Notes: generated by a model from the letters alone, not told the origin. A stretch of 8,405 bases of DNA from Chitinophagales bacterium (GCA_013297575.1 JAAFHO010000217.1:1-8405); one strand, 5' to 3'. Counted from the first letter of the stretch, positions 1 through 7,168 are shown. Numbers and translations are program-made.

Positions 1-683
1 AGGAGTTCTAACTCAAACTCTTTCCAGCCCAGCACCGCTTTTTCTACCAAAACCTCGTGCGTTGGAGAGGCGTTGAGGCCACGTTTGAGTGCTTCGTCAA
101 ATTCGTCCTCTTTCATCACAAAGCCACCGCCCGTACCACCTAAAGTATAAGATGGGCGAATCACCAAGGGGAAACCGATTTTTTGTGCGGCTTCTTTACC
201 TTCCAAATAGGAATTAGCGATAAACGAAGGTGCAACGCCAAGCCCCATGCCCACCACTAGTTTTTTAAATTCCTCGCGATTTTCAGTAATTTCAATCGCA
301 GCAGTATCTACCCCAATCATCCGGCAATTGTAGTCGGCCCAAAGTCCCATTTTCTCGCATTCGATAGCGAGGTTAAGGGCCGTTTGGCCGCCCATTGTAG
401 GCAAAATGGCATCTAAAGTGGGTAAATCCGGATTATCGCGGTGTTCCTTTAGTATCCACTCGATATTTTCGGGATTCAGAGGGCGCAGGTAAATATAATC
501 TGCAGTGACCGGATCGGTCATAATGGTAGCCGGGTTGGAATTGATGAGCGCAACCTTGATTCCTTCTTCGCGTAAGGAACGGCTGGCTTGTGAACCGGAA
601 TAATCAAACTCGCAAGCCTGACCAATGATAATCGGCCCTGAACCGATGATGAGAATAGAATTTATTGAATTATCGCGTGGCAT
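1..683 (-). CDS. carB: Carbamoyl phosphate synthase large subunit, N-terminal part (3' end outside window)
   Basis: CarB makes carbamoyl phosphate from bicarbonate, ammonia (delivered by CarA from glutamine) and two ATP in the cytoplasm; the product feeds both pyrimidine and arginine synthesis. I translated 227 codons of an uninterrupted frame that runs off the left edge. Residues 11-33 carry the signature LIIGSGPIIIGQACEFDYSG, followed by NSNPATIMTD (48-57), LPTMGGQTALN (94-104) and the ATP-grasp glycine-rich segment RPSYTLGGTGGG (176-187), all typical of the carboxyphosphate half of the enzyme. The E. coli protein is about 1070 residues, so most of the gene lies outside. The ATG at 683-681 matches the usual start of homologues (MPRDNSINS); no Shine-Dalgarno precedes it, as is normal in Bacteroidota. 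carA is not in the window. The gene has its own predicted promoter and an attenuator-like leader just upstream. Confidence 0.97.
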   Translation of the reverse strand, partial: MPRDNSINSILIIGSGPIIIGQACEFDYSGSQASRSLREEGIKVALINSNPATIMTDPVTADYIYLRPLNPENIEWILKEHRDNPDLPTLDAILPTMGGQTALNLAIECEKMGLWADYNCRMIGVDTAAIEITENREEFKKLVVGMGLGVAPSFIANSYLEGKEAAQKIGFPLVIRPSYTLGGTGGGFVMKEDEFDEALKRGLNASPTHEVLVEKAVLGWKEFELEL

Positions 684-696
684 AGTGCTGGTGTAT

Positions 697-711
697 TAGA
701 CATCATGTCTA
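697..711. repeat. Short palindrome between the carB terminator hairpin and carB start
   Basis: The 15-nt sequence TAGACATCATGTCTA has 7-bp arms around a single central base and lies 13 nt upstream of the carB start codon, just after the U tract of the hairpin. It could be a small operator or part of the leader RNA fold. Part of it (GACATGA on the minus strand) recurs at 796-790, around the leader-peptide start codon. Function unknown. Confidence 0.4.
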
Positions 712-713
712 TT

Positions 714-757
714 AAAAAAAAGCCGAATAGTGGAATTTGGATTCCACTATTCGGCTT
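714..757 (-). terminator. Intrinsic terminator hairpin in the carB leader (putative attenuator)
   Basis: Bases 720-736 and 741-757 are perfect 17-bp inverted repeats (AAGCCGAATAGTGGAAT and its complement) around a 4-nt loop. Read on the minus strand, the stem is followed by six more T (719-714), eight in a row counting the stem end. This is a textbook rho-independent terminator pointing into carB, only 31 nt before its start codon. The nearest good promoter match lies upstream of the hairpin, so carB transcripts would have to read through it. That makes it a likely attenuator, although it may also end transcripts of the tcdA-hydrolase unit, whose last stop codon is about 170 nt upstream. Confidence 0.85.
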
Positions 758-794
758 ACCGACTCAATAAAAAAACGTTTACTTGTCGCTTCAT
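756..794 (-). CDS. Putative 12-codon leader peptide MKRQVNVFLLSR
   Basis: On the minus strand an ATG at 794-792 opens a 12-codon frame, MKRQVNVFLLSR, ending in TAA at 758-756. The stop codon overlaps the base of the terminator hairpin (757-720), so a ribosome finishing the peptide would cover the 5' arm of the stem. The Val-Phe-Leu codons hold a run of seven U (775-769), a possible UTP-sensitive pause site, and the last sense codon is Arg (CGG), with a second Arg codon (CGA) at position 3. The predicted transcription start is only a few nt before the ATG, so the message would be nearly leaderless. An ORF this short can arise by chance; the call rests on its position before carB. Confidence 0.4.
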   Translation of the reverse strand: MKRQVNVFLLSR

Positions 795-803
795 GTCGGG
801 GCG

Positions 804-836
804 CAAAGGTACAACAAGGTTTGCGACACGGCCAAA
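804..836 (-). promoter_or_regulatory. Predicted Bacteroidota-type promoter for carB
   Basis: On the minus strand a TTTG (836-833) lies 21 nt before TACCTTTG (811-804), an exact match to the Bacteroidota -7 consensus TAnnTTTG. The expected transcription start is about 797-799. This gives a leader of about 115 nt that includes the short ORF and the terminator hairpin. Confidence 0.6.
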
Positions 837-926
837 TGGTTGGGTTGTTTTTTTGAAAATTGTGTGGGTTTTTTTATGATTTAAGGCGGTGAGTTTGTTG
901 AGGCATATTTTTGTAATAACACAACC

Positions 927-1649
927 TCATCTACCCCAAACCTCCCCAGCCTTCAACACACATACCTCTACCCTATCCAAATCCCGCACCCGTTCTATTA
1001 AATCTTCCGGTTTACCGACTAATGAATCAAAAGTACCATAATGAAAAGGAATCACATATTCCGCTCCAATCATACCTACCGCGTAAGATGCCTCTAAAGT
1101 CCCCATTGTATAGCGGTCACCAATCGGTAAAACCGCAACCTGTGGCTTATAAATATCGCCAATCAGTTGCATATCGCCAAAAACACCAGTATCACCTGCA
1201 AAATAAATACGAAGACCATCCGACAAGTGGAGGATAAAACCTACCGACCCATGTGGATGGGTAAATCTTCCATCCGGTTCATTAATATGGGCCAGATGGA
1301 AGGCTTGTACCATTGTAACTTTTACATCCAATAATTCAATAGTACCGCCATAGTTTATGGGTTCGATTTGGGTTTCTGGTATGCCATTTTCCAATAAATA
1401 CCACCTACAAATGGGGTTGGCGACCAATTTTGCTTGCGTTTTTGCCAATATTTCGGGCAATTTAACATCAAAATGATCGTCGTGACCATGCGTGACCAAC
1501 AGGAGGTCGATTTGCTCCTGAATCTTATCTTCTTCTCGGATAAATGGATTGTCCATCAACCAAGGATCTATAATAACGATACGACCTTCGGGTGTAGTTA
1601 CTTTAAAAGTTGCGTGGCCGAGCAGTTGGATTTTTGTTTGGAATTGCAT
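927..1649 (-). CDS. UPF0173-family metal-dependent hydrolase (metallo-beta-lactamase fold)
   Basis: A 240-residue cytoplasmic protein of the UPF0173 family, like B. subtilis YtkL; the substrate of the family is not known to me. The fold and metal site are clear: GHATFKV (11-17) and IIDPWL (26-31) at the N terminus, the metal-binding motif THGHDDH (53-59; H54, H56, D58, H59), QAFH (115-118), FAGDTGVFGDM (150-160; D153) and the closing PFHYGTF (201-207; H203). LPIGDRYTMG (174-183) is the family signature. The length is normal. The ATG at 1649 starts 2 nt after the tcdA stop, so the two genes are almost certainly cotranscribed and probably translationally coupled. There is no hairpin directly after the stop; the first terminator on this strand is the one before carB. 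Hydrolase class is sure, function is not. Confidence 0.93.
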   Translation of the reverse strand: MQFQTKIQLLGHATFKVTTPEGRIVIIDPWLMDNPFIREEDKIQEQIDLLLVTHGHDDHFDVKLPEILAKTQAKLVANPICRWYLLENGIPETQIEPINYGGTIELLDVKVTMVQAFHLAHINEPDGRFTHPHGSVGFILHLSDGLRIYFAGDTGVFGDMQLIGDIYKPQVAVLPIGDRYTMGTLEASYAVGMIGAEYVIPFHYGTFDSLVGKPEDLIERVRDLDRVEVCVLKAGEVWGR

Positions 1650-1651
1650 AC

Positions 1652-2446
1652 TTACCTATATGTTTTCAATCGTTTACCATTACCCTCCACCAAATCCCGA
1701 ATCACCACACTCGCCATATGCAAACCAAATAGCGCAGGAATATAGGAAATAGTGCCATAATAAGAGCGTTTAAAATTGGTACCATCGGTGAGTTTGCAGT
1801 TTTCTTTTTTTACCAATTCGGAAGAAAATACAACGGTAACCCCGCGGCGAACGCCCTTTCGCTTGAGACCCTTGCGCACCGTTTGTGAAAATGGACAATT
1901 AAAGGTTTCTGACAAATCCGCTACCTGTACTTTACTCGGATCGATACGGCCACCTGCACCCATACTGCTGATAATCCGGATATCCAATTGTTTACAGGCA
2001 ACAATTAAGTATTGTTTGGGTTGTACCGAGTCAATACAATCAAAAACATAATCGAAATTACGATCCACCAGTTCTGTGGCTTTATCGGGTTGCAAAAAAT
2101 CCTCGATGACCGTCAGGTTTAAATCGGGATTAATATCCTTCATGCGCTGCGCCATTACCGTCGTTTTGGGTATGCCCACGGTACTGTGTAGCGCAGGCAA
2201 TTGACGGTTGGTATTGGTAAGGTCAACGGTATCGCCATCCACGATGGTCATATTGCCTACACCTGCACGACAAAGGAATTCAGCGGCGAAACTACCCACA
2301 CCACCCAGCCCAACGACCAAAATATTCATATTTTTTAATCGCTCCAAGGCGGGGCCAGTGAGCAACAATTCGGTACGCTGCAACCAATGTGGTGTAGTGT
2401 AAAGGGTATCGGCTGCTGCTGCCGTTTCTATTATTTGCTCTGACAT
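1652..2446 (-). CDS. tcdA: tRNA threonylcarbamoyladenosine dehydratase (ThiF/HesA/MoeB fold)
   Basis: TcdA uses ATP to dehydrate t6A at position 37 of ANN-reading tRNAs to cyclic ct6A. The 264-residue product has the E1-like Rossmann nucleotide site VVGLGGVGSFAAE (44-56), the acidic IVDGDTVDLTN (68-78), the NRQ motif (80-82), FDCIDS (135-140) and the TcdA-typical SMGAGGRIDP (161-170). There is no C-terminal ubiquitin-like or rhodanese domain, which separates it from MoeB/ThiF proteins. I chose the start at 2446 (MSEQIIE) because homologues begin close to the WLQRTELLLG-like helix; an upstream in-frame ATG at 2488 would add 14 residues, but would leave only about a dozen nt after the predicted transcription start. 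The stop is 2 nt from the next gene, suggesting one unit with the hydrolase. Confidence 0.9.
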   Translation of the reverse strand: MSEQIIETAAAADTLYTTPHWLQRTELLLTGPALERLKNMNILVVGLGGVGSFAAEFLCRAGVGNMTIVDGDTVDLTNTNRQLPALHSTVGIPKTTVMAQRMKDINPDLNLTVIEDFLQPDKATELVDRNFDYVFDCIDSVQPKQYLIVACKQLDIRIISSMGAGGRIDPSKVQVADLSETFNCPFSQTVRKGLKRKGVRRGVTVVFSSELVKKENCKLTDGTNFKRSYYGTISYIPALFGLHMASVVIRDLVEGNGKRLKTYR

Positions 2447-2506
2447 GATGTGCTTTTTATAAAGAACGTAAAAAATTAGCCGCTCCAATTTCGGTCAAAA
2501 GAGCCG

Positions 2507-2539
2507 CAAATGTACGTCCTACTTTGGCATTTCCGGCAA
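2507..2539 (-). promoter_or_regulatory. Predicted promoter for tcdA and the UPF0173 gene
   Basis: TACATTTG (minus strand, 2514-2507) fits the Bacteroidota -7 consensus TAnnTTTG exactly. A TTG at 2539-2537 lies 22 nt upstream, inside the 3' end of the ppk2 gene. The spacing is slightly long. Transcription would begin near 2500, about 54 nt before the preferred tcdA start. Confidence 0.42.
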
Positions 2540-3256
2540 TTGCATATTTAGTTTTTCCAACTCCTCTACCATCACCTTTGCCATGACATAATCGCGGTAC
2601 CAGCGGTTATCCACTGGGCATATATACCAAGGAATCTTGCTATTATTAATGGCGTATTCGTAGGCTTCCATGTATTTATCCCAATGTTTGCGCTCTTCCC
2701 AATCGCCGTCATTATGTTTCCAAAATTTTTCAGGATCCGTTTTGCGCTCCATGAGTTGGATTTCCTGCTCTTCTTTGGATAGGTGCATATAGAATTTGAA
2801 CACCAAAGTATTGTTGTCTTTGGCCAATAATTCCTCAAAAGCATTGATCGCGTTCATACGCATCTGTACGCGCGCAGCATCGATCCAGCCATGTACACTT
2901 TGGATCAAAATATCCTCGTAATGGCTGCGGTTAAAAATAGTCATCATCCCTTTTTGTGGCACTACTTTATGTACCCGCCAAAGAAAATCATGGGCAAATT
3001 CCTCCTCGGTTGGCTTTTTAAAAGAGACCAAATTAAGACCTGCCACGGAGCAACTGTCAAATACATTGCGGACTGCGCCGTCTTTGCCGCTGGCATCCAT
3101 TCCCTGAAGGATAACGATGGCACTGTATTTACCTTGGGCGTACATCAAGTGCTGCAAAGTACCGAGGCGCTCTATCAAGGCTAATGTTTTTTCTTTGTAT
3201 TCTTTTTTTGACGCGCCTTCTGGAGCGGTCGTTGATATTTTAGAAAGTACTATCAT
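2519..3256 (-). CDS. PPK2-family polyphosphate:nucleotide phosphotransferase
   Basis: PPK2 enzymes move phosphate between inorganic polyphosphate and nucleotides in the cytoplasm. The 245-residue product is a one-domain PPK2: the Walker A loop is ILQGMDASGKDGAVRNVF (49-66; D54, K58), the second conserved block is IFNRSHYEDILI (107-118), and the lid and C-terminal motif is RKTDPEKFWKHNDGDW (171-186), then W192-Y195 and W210-Y220. The NRSHYED form (not NRSWYN) resembles the class III / AMP-ADP phosphorylating subgroup, so the likely direction is polyphosphate-driven nucleotide phosphorylation; this subclass call is inferred from motif memory. The length is normal for the one-domain type. It lies 32 nt downstream of the helicase on the same strand and may share its message; that gap is AT-rich, without a good promoter match. 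The stop TAG is at 2519-2521. Confidence 0.93.
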   Translation of the reverse strand: MIVLSKISTTAPEGASKKEYKEKTLALIERLGTLQHLMYAQGKYSAIVILQGMDASGKDGAVRNVFDSCSVAGLNLVSFKKPTEEEFAHDFLWRVHKVVPQKGMMTIFNRSHYEDILIQSVHGWIDAARVQMRMNAINAFEELLAKDNNTLVFKFYMHLSKEEQEIQLMERKTDPEKFWKHNDGDWEERKHWDKYMEAYEYAINNSKIPWYICPVDNRWYRDYVMAKVMVEELEKLNMQLPEMPK

Positions 3257-3288
3257 TAATATGTTACGTAGTTATATTTTATACAATC

Positions 3289-6200
3289 TTATCCCTCGCT
3301 CAACAATTTAGCCGCCAACCGCCGTGCTTCTTGCCGAGGACTTTTCCACCATTGCGCCGCCAAAACTGGGGTATAACTCACGCCATTTTTATTGAAATAA
3401 TAGCGCAATTTTTCTTCCCATTCGTGCGAAGGTGCGTCGGTATGCGCAAATACGCCATCGAATTGAGGAATCAATGTTTTTCCATCCGTTCGTATGACCA
3501 AAGGCACTGTTAAATCCGCTACTTTGGAATTCCGTTGTACACTACCCGGCTCAAAGAACGGCAACAACATGTGTTCCACTTCCTCCATAAACATGGTGGG
3601 TTTGAACAAACGATCCGGGTAATTTAATAAGATTTTTAATTTGGACAATTGATCTTTTACCGCTTTGGTATCGCCTTTTTGCAAATGATCGGCAAATGTC
3701 ACCAAATGCGAAAGAATACAAGTACCCAAGAAATTTTTATCCGCAGCCAATACCGAGAATAGCCCCGCTGGAATAGAATGCGCGATATATAATTTCTGAG
3801 TAGCGCGGGTCAAGGCAATATGCAATTGGTTGATCCCTTCCTGCGTATTCCAAAAATGCAAATGTTTGGTCAAAGTACCACTTACATCGGTGTTACCGTG
3901 TACCAACGACAGCAGCAATACATCCACGTGTTGGCCTTGTAGTTCGGCAAATTGATACACGCCCAAGCCATTCAATTGCAATTGCTGAATTTTTTCAAAA
4001 CCCGGCGCGTGGCGTTGGCGCACGCGCAACAATTGGGTGGCGATCAAATCGCGTTGTTGTACCGTGGCACAAGCAATACCTACTACTGGATAGGTTTTGG
4101 CTGGCGTTTGCTCAATCAAATTAAGCCAATCAATAATTTGTCGGGCTTCTGCTTCATTCGTTTGGGTTTTTTCGTCGTAGCGTCCACCCACATTTTCTAC
4201 CATGGTGATACCCTCAGCAGATCGGCCAGAAGGCAAACGTTTGAACGGTGTGCCGAAAGCAATCCTGTTAAAGTCCACCCATTCTTCTGGTGCGTCAGAG
4301 TGTTGGTAATCAAGGGTATGTGAAAGCACCCCAAGCGTTTTGCAATATTCCAAAAAGTCGTCGTCCGCTTGTGGTGTCATATCTTGTTTGGAATCGCCCA
4401 TCACCACCAAATGCTTGGCTTGGTCAAACAACGTATAACATTGTTGTTTGGAAATATTGTGCGCTTCATCCACCAAAACCACATCAAAAAGCATATTGGA
4501 GTGCTTTACCACATCATTGGCAACATGAGGACTCACCAACAAAACGGGTAAAGTTTCTGTGAGTGCTTCGATATGCTTACTAAATAACTCAGCAATATCC
4601 TTATCGGCTGATAATACGCGATTGTCTTTGCCAAACCAAGTCTTATACGCCTTGGAATCGGCTGATTTCAATTTTTTAAGCGCCACATTTTTACGTTGCT
4701 GCCAATAGTAACTCAGGTGTCCCGGCAGGTTATTGCGCAGATCATTAAAACCTTTGCTGTAACCATCAATCGTATCTTTATCCCACAACAAAGCGGGCGT
4801 ATATCTATCTTGTAAAAAATGATACAAATACCAACTATCAAAAGCAGCCACCCAATCGCGGGGTTTTACCTTGCACAGGGCGCGTACTACTTTTTGCTCT
4901 GCAGGGCGCAACGACAACCAATGCTTTTGCCAAACATAAAAATCATTGAAATCGCGCAGACTGAATTGTGTTTCCTCTAAGCGGGCAATCATTTCCTCCA
5001 AAAACTCCTGCCGCTTGGGAATGGTAAGCATCTCGTGGCGCACTGGACTGGAATAAAGGCCAGAATCGTTAAAATCCAGCAAAAAATCGTCTAAATGGAT
5101 TTCCAAATCCTTTACAGAATCACGGAAATCAATGCCTTGGTGGATCGTTCTTGCATTGAGTCGCTTTACCTCTTCCCGTACAATGACTGGTATTTTCTTT
5201 TGCCATTGCTCCAAGGATTTTTCAAATGTTTTGGTCAGTTCGGCTATACGTGGCAAGTCGCGCGCATCATAAGTTTGTGGGAAATCAAAATCGAAATACT
5301 TCTGCAACGAATAGGCTTTGCGCAAATTTTCAAAAGCAACCCCTACTTGTTCCTTATCGGTGGTCATCAATTTTACCTTATCGGAGAGCGCACCATATAA
5401 TTTTTCTACGCCAGAAATAGGTTTTGCAAAATCAGCACCAAATCGGTTGGTACCATCCGCAATAGATTCGCGTATTTTTTTGGTCAGCGAAGCCAATTCC
5501 AAGTAATGTTGTTCGTAGCGGTCGTTGAGTGTTTCGGCATACTCATTGGTACGCGTAATATACGTATGGTGCAAGGCCGTGGCTTTTTCCAGCAGTTGAT
5601 TGACGGTATGAATCGTCCATTCAAAACTTTTACTGGCACCTTGCTCCACAAAAATTTTGCCTTGCAAACGACTCAACGGGTGATCGAGCGTTGGAAAACG
5701 CGCAAAGAGCGGTTCACTTACCCGAATCGCATCAATAATTTGATCATATTCGGCTTTTGAAAATTCAAAATCGCTGGGATTGATCTGAGTAAGCAGTAAA
5801 TCCTTGGCCTCCTTGCGGTTGGCGCGCATAAATAAACCAACAGTTTCGCTATAATTCAAATCGCCAAAAACAGGCGTATGCAACAATTTCCAGCCTTCGT
5901 CCAATTTACCCTGTTCGCGTTTGCATTGCTGCATGATGGTATTCATCAATTGCTGATCGCTCGCTGGTTTGCTTTTTGCATCGGCAGCAGCGCGGAGCAT
6001 ATCCGCCAACATGAGTTGATCGCCAGTCAAATCTCTCAAAATAAACGAAAGATCACCAAAGCCCTTATCGACGATAAATTTTTGCGCACGACGCAGGGCA
6101 TTAATACTTTGAGAAACGACCAAACACTTTTTGCCACTCATCAAGGCATTAATAATAATAGCCGAGATCAAATAGGTTTTCCCTGTACCACTTGCCCCTT

Positions 6201-7026
6201 CTACTACATTAATAGATGCTTTTTGAACGGCTTGTAATACCTGCCGTTGTGATGGATCAAGCGGGAGTAAACTTAAGGAACTTTGCCAATCCGAATCTGC
6301 CGGAAGGTCAGGAATGACGACTGGCGCATCGATGCGGGTATTTTTAGGCAATGTAGGAAAAATACCTGCTACTGCCGACCAACACAAACGCCCTGTGAGT
6401 GTAGCATATTCCGCCTCTGCACCTACGGGCAATGGTTGAACGCTCAAGGGCAATCCTTCTTCGTGTGCTTTGGTCAATAACCGCACTGCATCCGTAATTT
6501 CAGCGAGGTTGCGGTTGCTCAATTGCTTTCCCTCCGCTAAGGCACGTGCTTTACTCGACAAATCGGAAGCATTTAAGCTATCTATCAAATAAAACAATGG
6601 ATAATTGGGTAAAATGGTATGGTTTTCATTCCGCTGTACGATCCAACTATCTGGATTGGTAGCATGAGGCTCCAATTGAATTTGCCATAAAAACAAGGGT
6701 GCGGTAATATTTACGCCACCCATTTTGGCCATTAAAACGGGATAGCCCACGGCGAGGTTTTTTGTACCAAACACCCGTTCCAAATTCCTCGATTCAAAAT
6801 AAAAATGTGAAAACAATTCACCGGCCTCCAAATGCTGGACTTGCAAGGGCATATCAAACGGTTTGCCTTCCATCAATGCACGGATACACTTCACCGCAAA
6901 ATCGTCGTCATTCAATTCGAATAGATCGGCCATATTGGCGCCACCAGGATTGGCCTGTAACCACGCCAAAGGTGCTCCTTTAAGATCGGCTAATGTGGGC
7001 GTGTGTTGAGTTTCAGTATTTATCAT
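3289..7026 (-). CDS. Large SF1 helicase with DUF4011-like N terminus and degenerate PD-(D/E)XK-like C terminus
   Basis: A 1245-residue cytoplasmic protein of the UPF1/DNA2-like SF1 helicase group. Residues about 80-200 resemble DUF4011 (GTKNLAVGYPVLM, ITAPLFLWQIQLEP, N141). The ATPase core then shows a Q motif (DPSQ, 257-260), Walker A GASGTGKT (277-284), motif Ia (301-312), Walker B VLVDEAHN (850-857), motif III VVMGDSKQ (874-881), motif V ELQGQHVDVLLLS (1028-1040) and motif VI INQLHIALTRA (1065-1075). About 530 largely helical residues separate Ia from Walker B. Residues 1147-1240 look like the Vsr/MTES-type nuclease domain that closes many DUF4011 helicases, but the expected catalytic Glu appears as Q1188. 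The architecture recalls the DUF4011-helicase-Vsr (Hhe) anti-phage protein, though no defence neighbours are seen. No signal peptide or membrane segment. Exact function unknown. Confidence 0.85.
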   Translation of the reverse strand: MINTETQHTPTLADLKGAPLAWLQANPGGANMADLFELNDDDFAVKCIRALMEGKPFDMPLQVQHLEAGELFSHFYFESRNLERVFGTKNLAVGYPVLMAKMGGVNITAPLFLWQIQLEPHATNPDSWIVQRNENHTILPNYPLFYLIDSLNASDLSSKARALAEGKQLSNRNLAEITDAVRLLTKAHEEGLPLSVQPLPVGAEAEYATLTGRLCWSAVAGIFPTLPKNTRIDAPVVIPDLPADSDWQSSLSLLPLDPSQRQVLQAVQKASINVVEGASGTGKTYLISAIIINALMSGKKCLVVSQSINALRRAQKFIVDKGFGDLSFILRDLTGDQLMLADMLRAAADAKSKPASDQQLMNTIMQQCKREQGKLDEGWKLLHTPVFGDLNYSETVGLFMRANRKEAKDLLLTQINPSDFEFSKAEYDQIIDAIRVSEPLFARFPTLDHPLSRLQGKIFVEQGASKSFEWTIHTVNQLLEKATALHHTYITRTNEYAETLNDRYEQHYLELASLTKKIRESIADGTNRFGADFAKPISGVEKLYGALSDKVKLMTTDKEQVGVAFENLRKAYSLQKYFDFDFPQTYDARDLPRIAELTKTFEKSLEQWQKKIPVIVREEVKRLNARTIHQGIDFRDSVKDLEIHLDDFLLDFNDSGLYSSPVRHEMLTIPKRQEFLEEMIARLEETQFSLRDFNDFYVWQKHWLSLRPAEQKVVRALCKVKPRDWVAAFDSWYLYHFLQDRYTPALLWDKDTIDGYSKGFNDLRNNLPGHLSYYWQQRKNVALKKLKSADSKAYKTWFGKDNRVLSADKDIAELFSKHIEALTETLPVLLVSPHVANDVVKHSNMLFDVVLVDEAHNISKQQCYTLFDQAKHLVVMGDSKQDMTPQADDDFLEYCKTLGVLSHTLDYQHSDAPEEWVDFNRIAFGTPFKRLPSGRSAEGITMVENVGGRYDEKTQTNEAEARQIIDWLNLIEQTPAKTYPVVGIACATVQQRDLIATQLLRVRQRHAPGFEKIQQLQLNGLGVYQFAELQGQHVDVLLLSLVHGNTDVSGTLTKHLHFWNTQEGINQLHIALTRATQKLYIAHSIPAGLFSVLAADKNFLGTCILSHLVTFADHLQKGDTKAVKDQLSKLKILLNYPDRLFKPTMFMEEVEHMLLPFFEPGSVQRNSKVADLTVPLVIRTDGKTLIPQFDGVFAHTDAPSHEWEEKLRYYFNKNGVSYTPVLAAQWWKSPRQEARRLAAKLLSEG

Positions 7027-7058
7027 CTACTTTGTTTGATATTGTTTGAGCGTATTAT

Positions 7059-7144
7059 TTATTGGTTTTGTCGCTTTTAATTACACCATTTGTAAGCGTG
7101 AACGTTAGATCGATAAAAGTGTAAATTGCATGGGCGACCAATAA
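7059..7144. repeat. Weak imperfect inverted repeat in the divergent intergenic region
   Basis: TTATTGGT (7059-7066) is mirrored by ACCAATAA (7137-7144), and inside it TTACAC (7081-7086) is mirrored by GTGTAA (7119-7124), around a central AACGTT (7101-7106). The arms between these blocks do not match well. It could be an upstream regulatory structure for the helicase gene, or a decayed element beside the larger palindrome. Confidence 0.3.
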
Positions 7145-7168
7145 CTATTACTGTTGTAGTACTTCCAA

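Noticed and set aside
744..753. The 10-mer CCACTATTCG is shared by the carB hairpin and the centre of the large palindrome (7248-7257)
   Set aside because: Similarity stops at both ends of the 10-mer and the surrounding structures differ; a chance match is plausible.
832..855. CCAA-ATGG-TTGG hairpin followed by a T run on the plus strand, a possible terminator
   Set aside because: The stem is only 4 bp and no plus-strand gene lies to its left in the window.
2447..2488. Longer tcdA start at the ATG 2488, adding MERLIFYVLYKKHI
   Set aside because: The predicted promoter would leave only about 12 nt before it, and the added residues do not look like the family N terminus; the ATG at 2446 fits better.
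5878..6237. Plus-strand open frames of about 60-120 codons across the helicase gene, such as this one and 3952-4323
   Set aside because: They lie opposite a fully conserved-motif gene, have no recognisable domains and no upstream signals; they are shadow frames.
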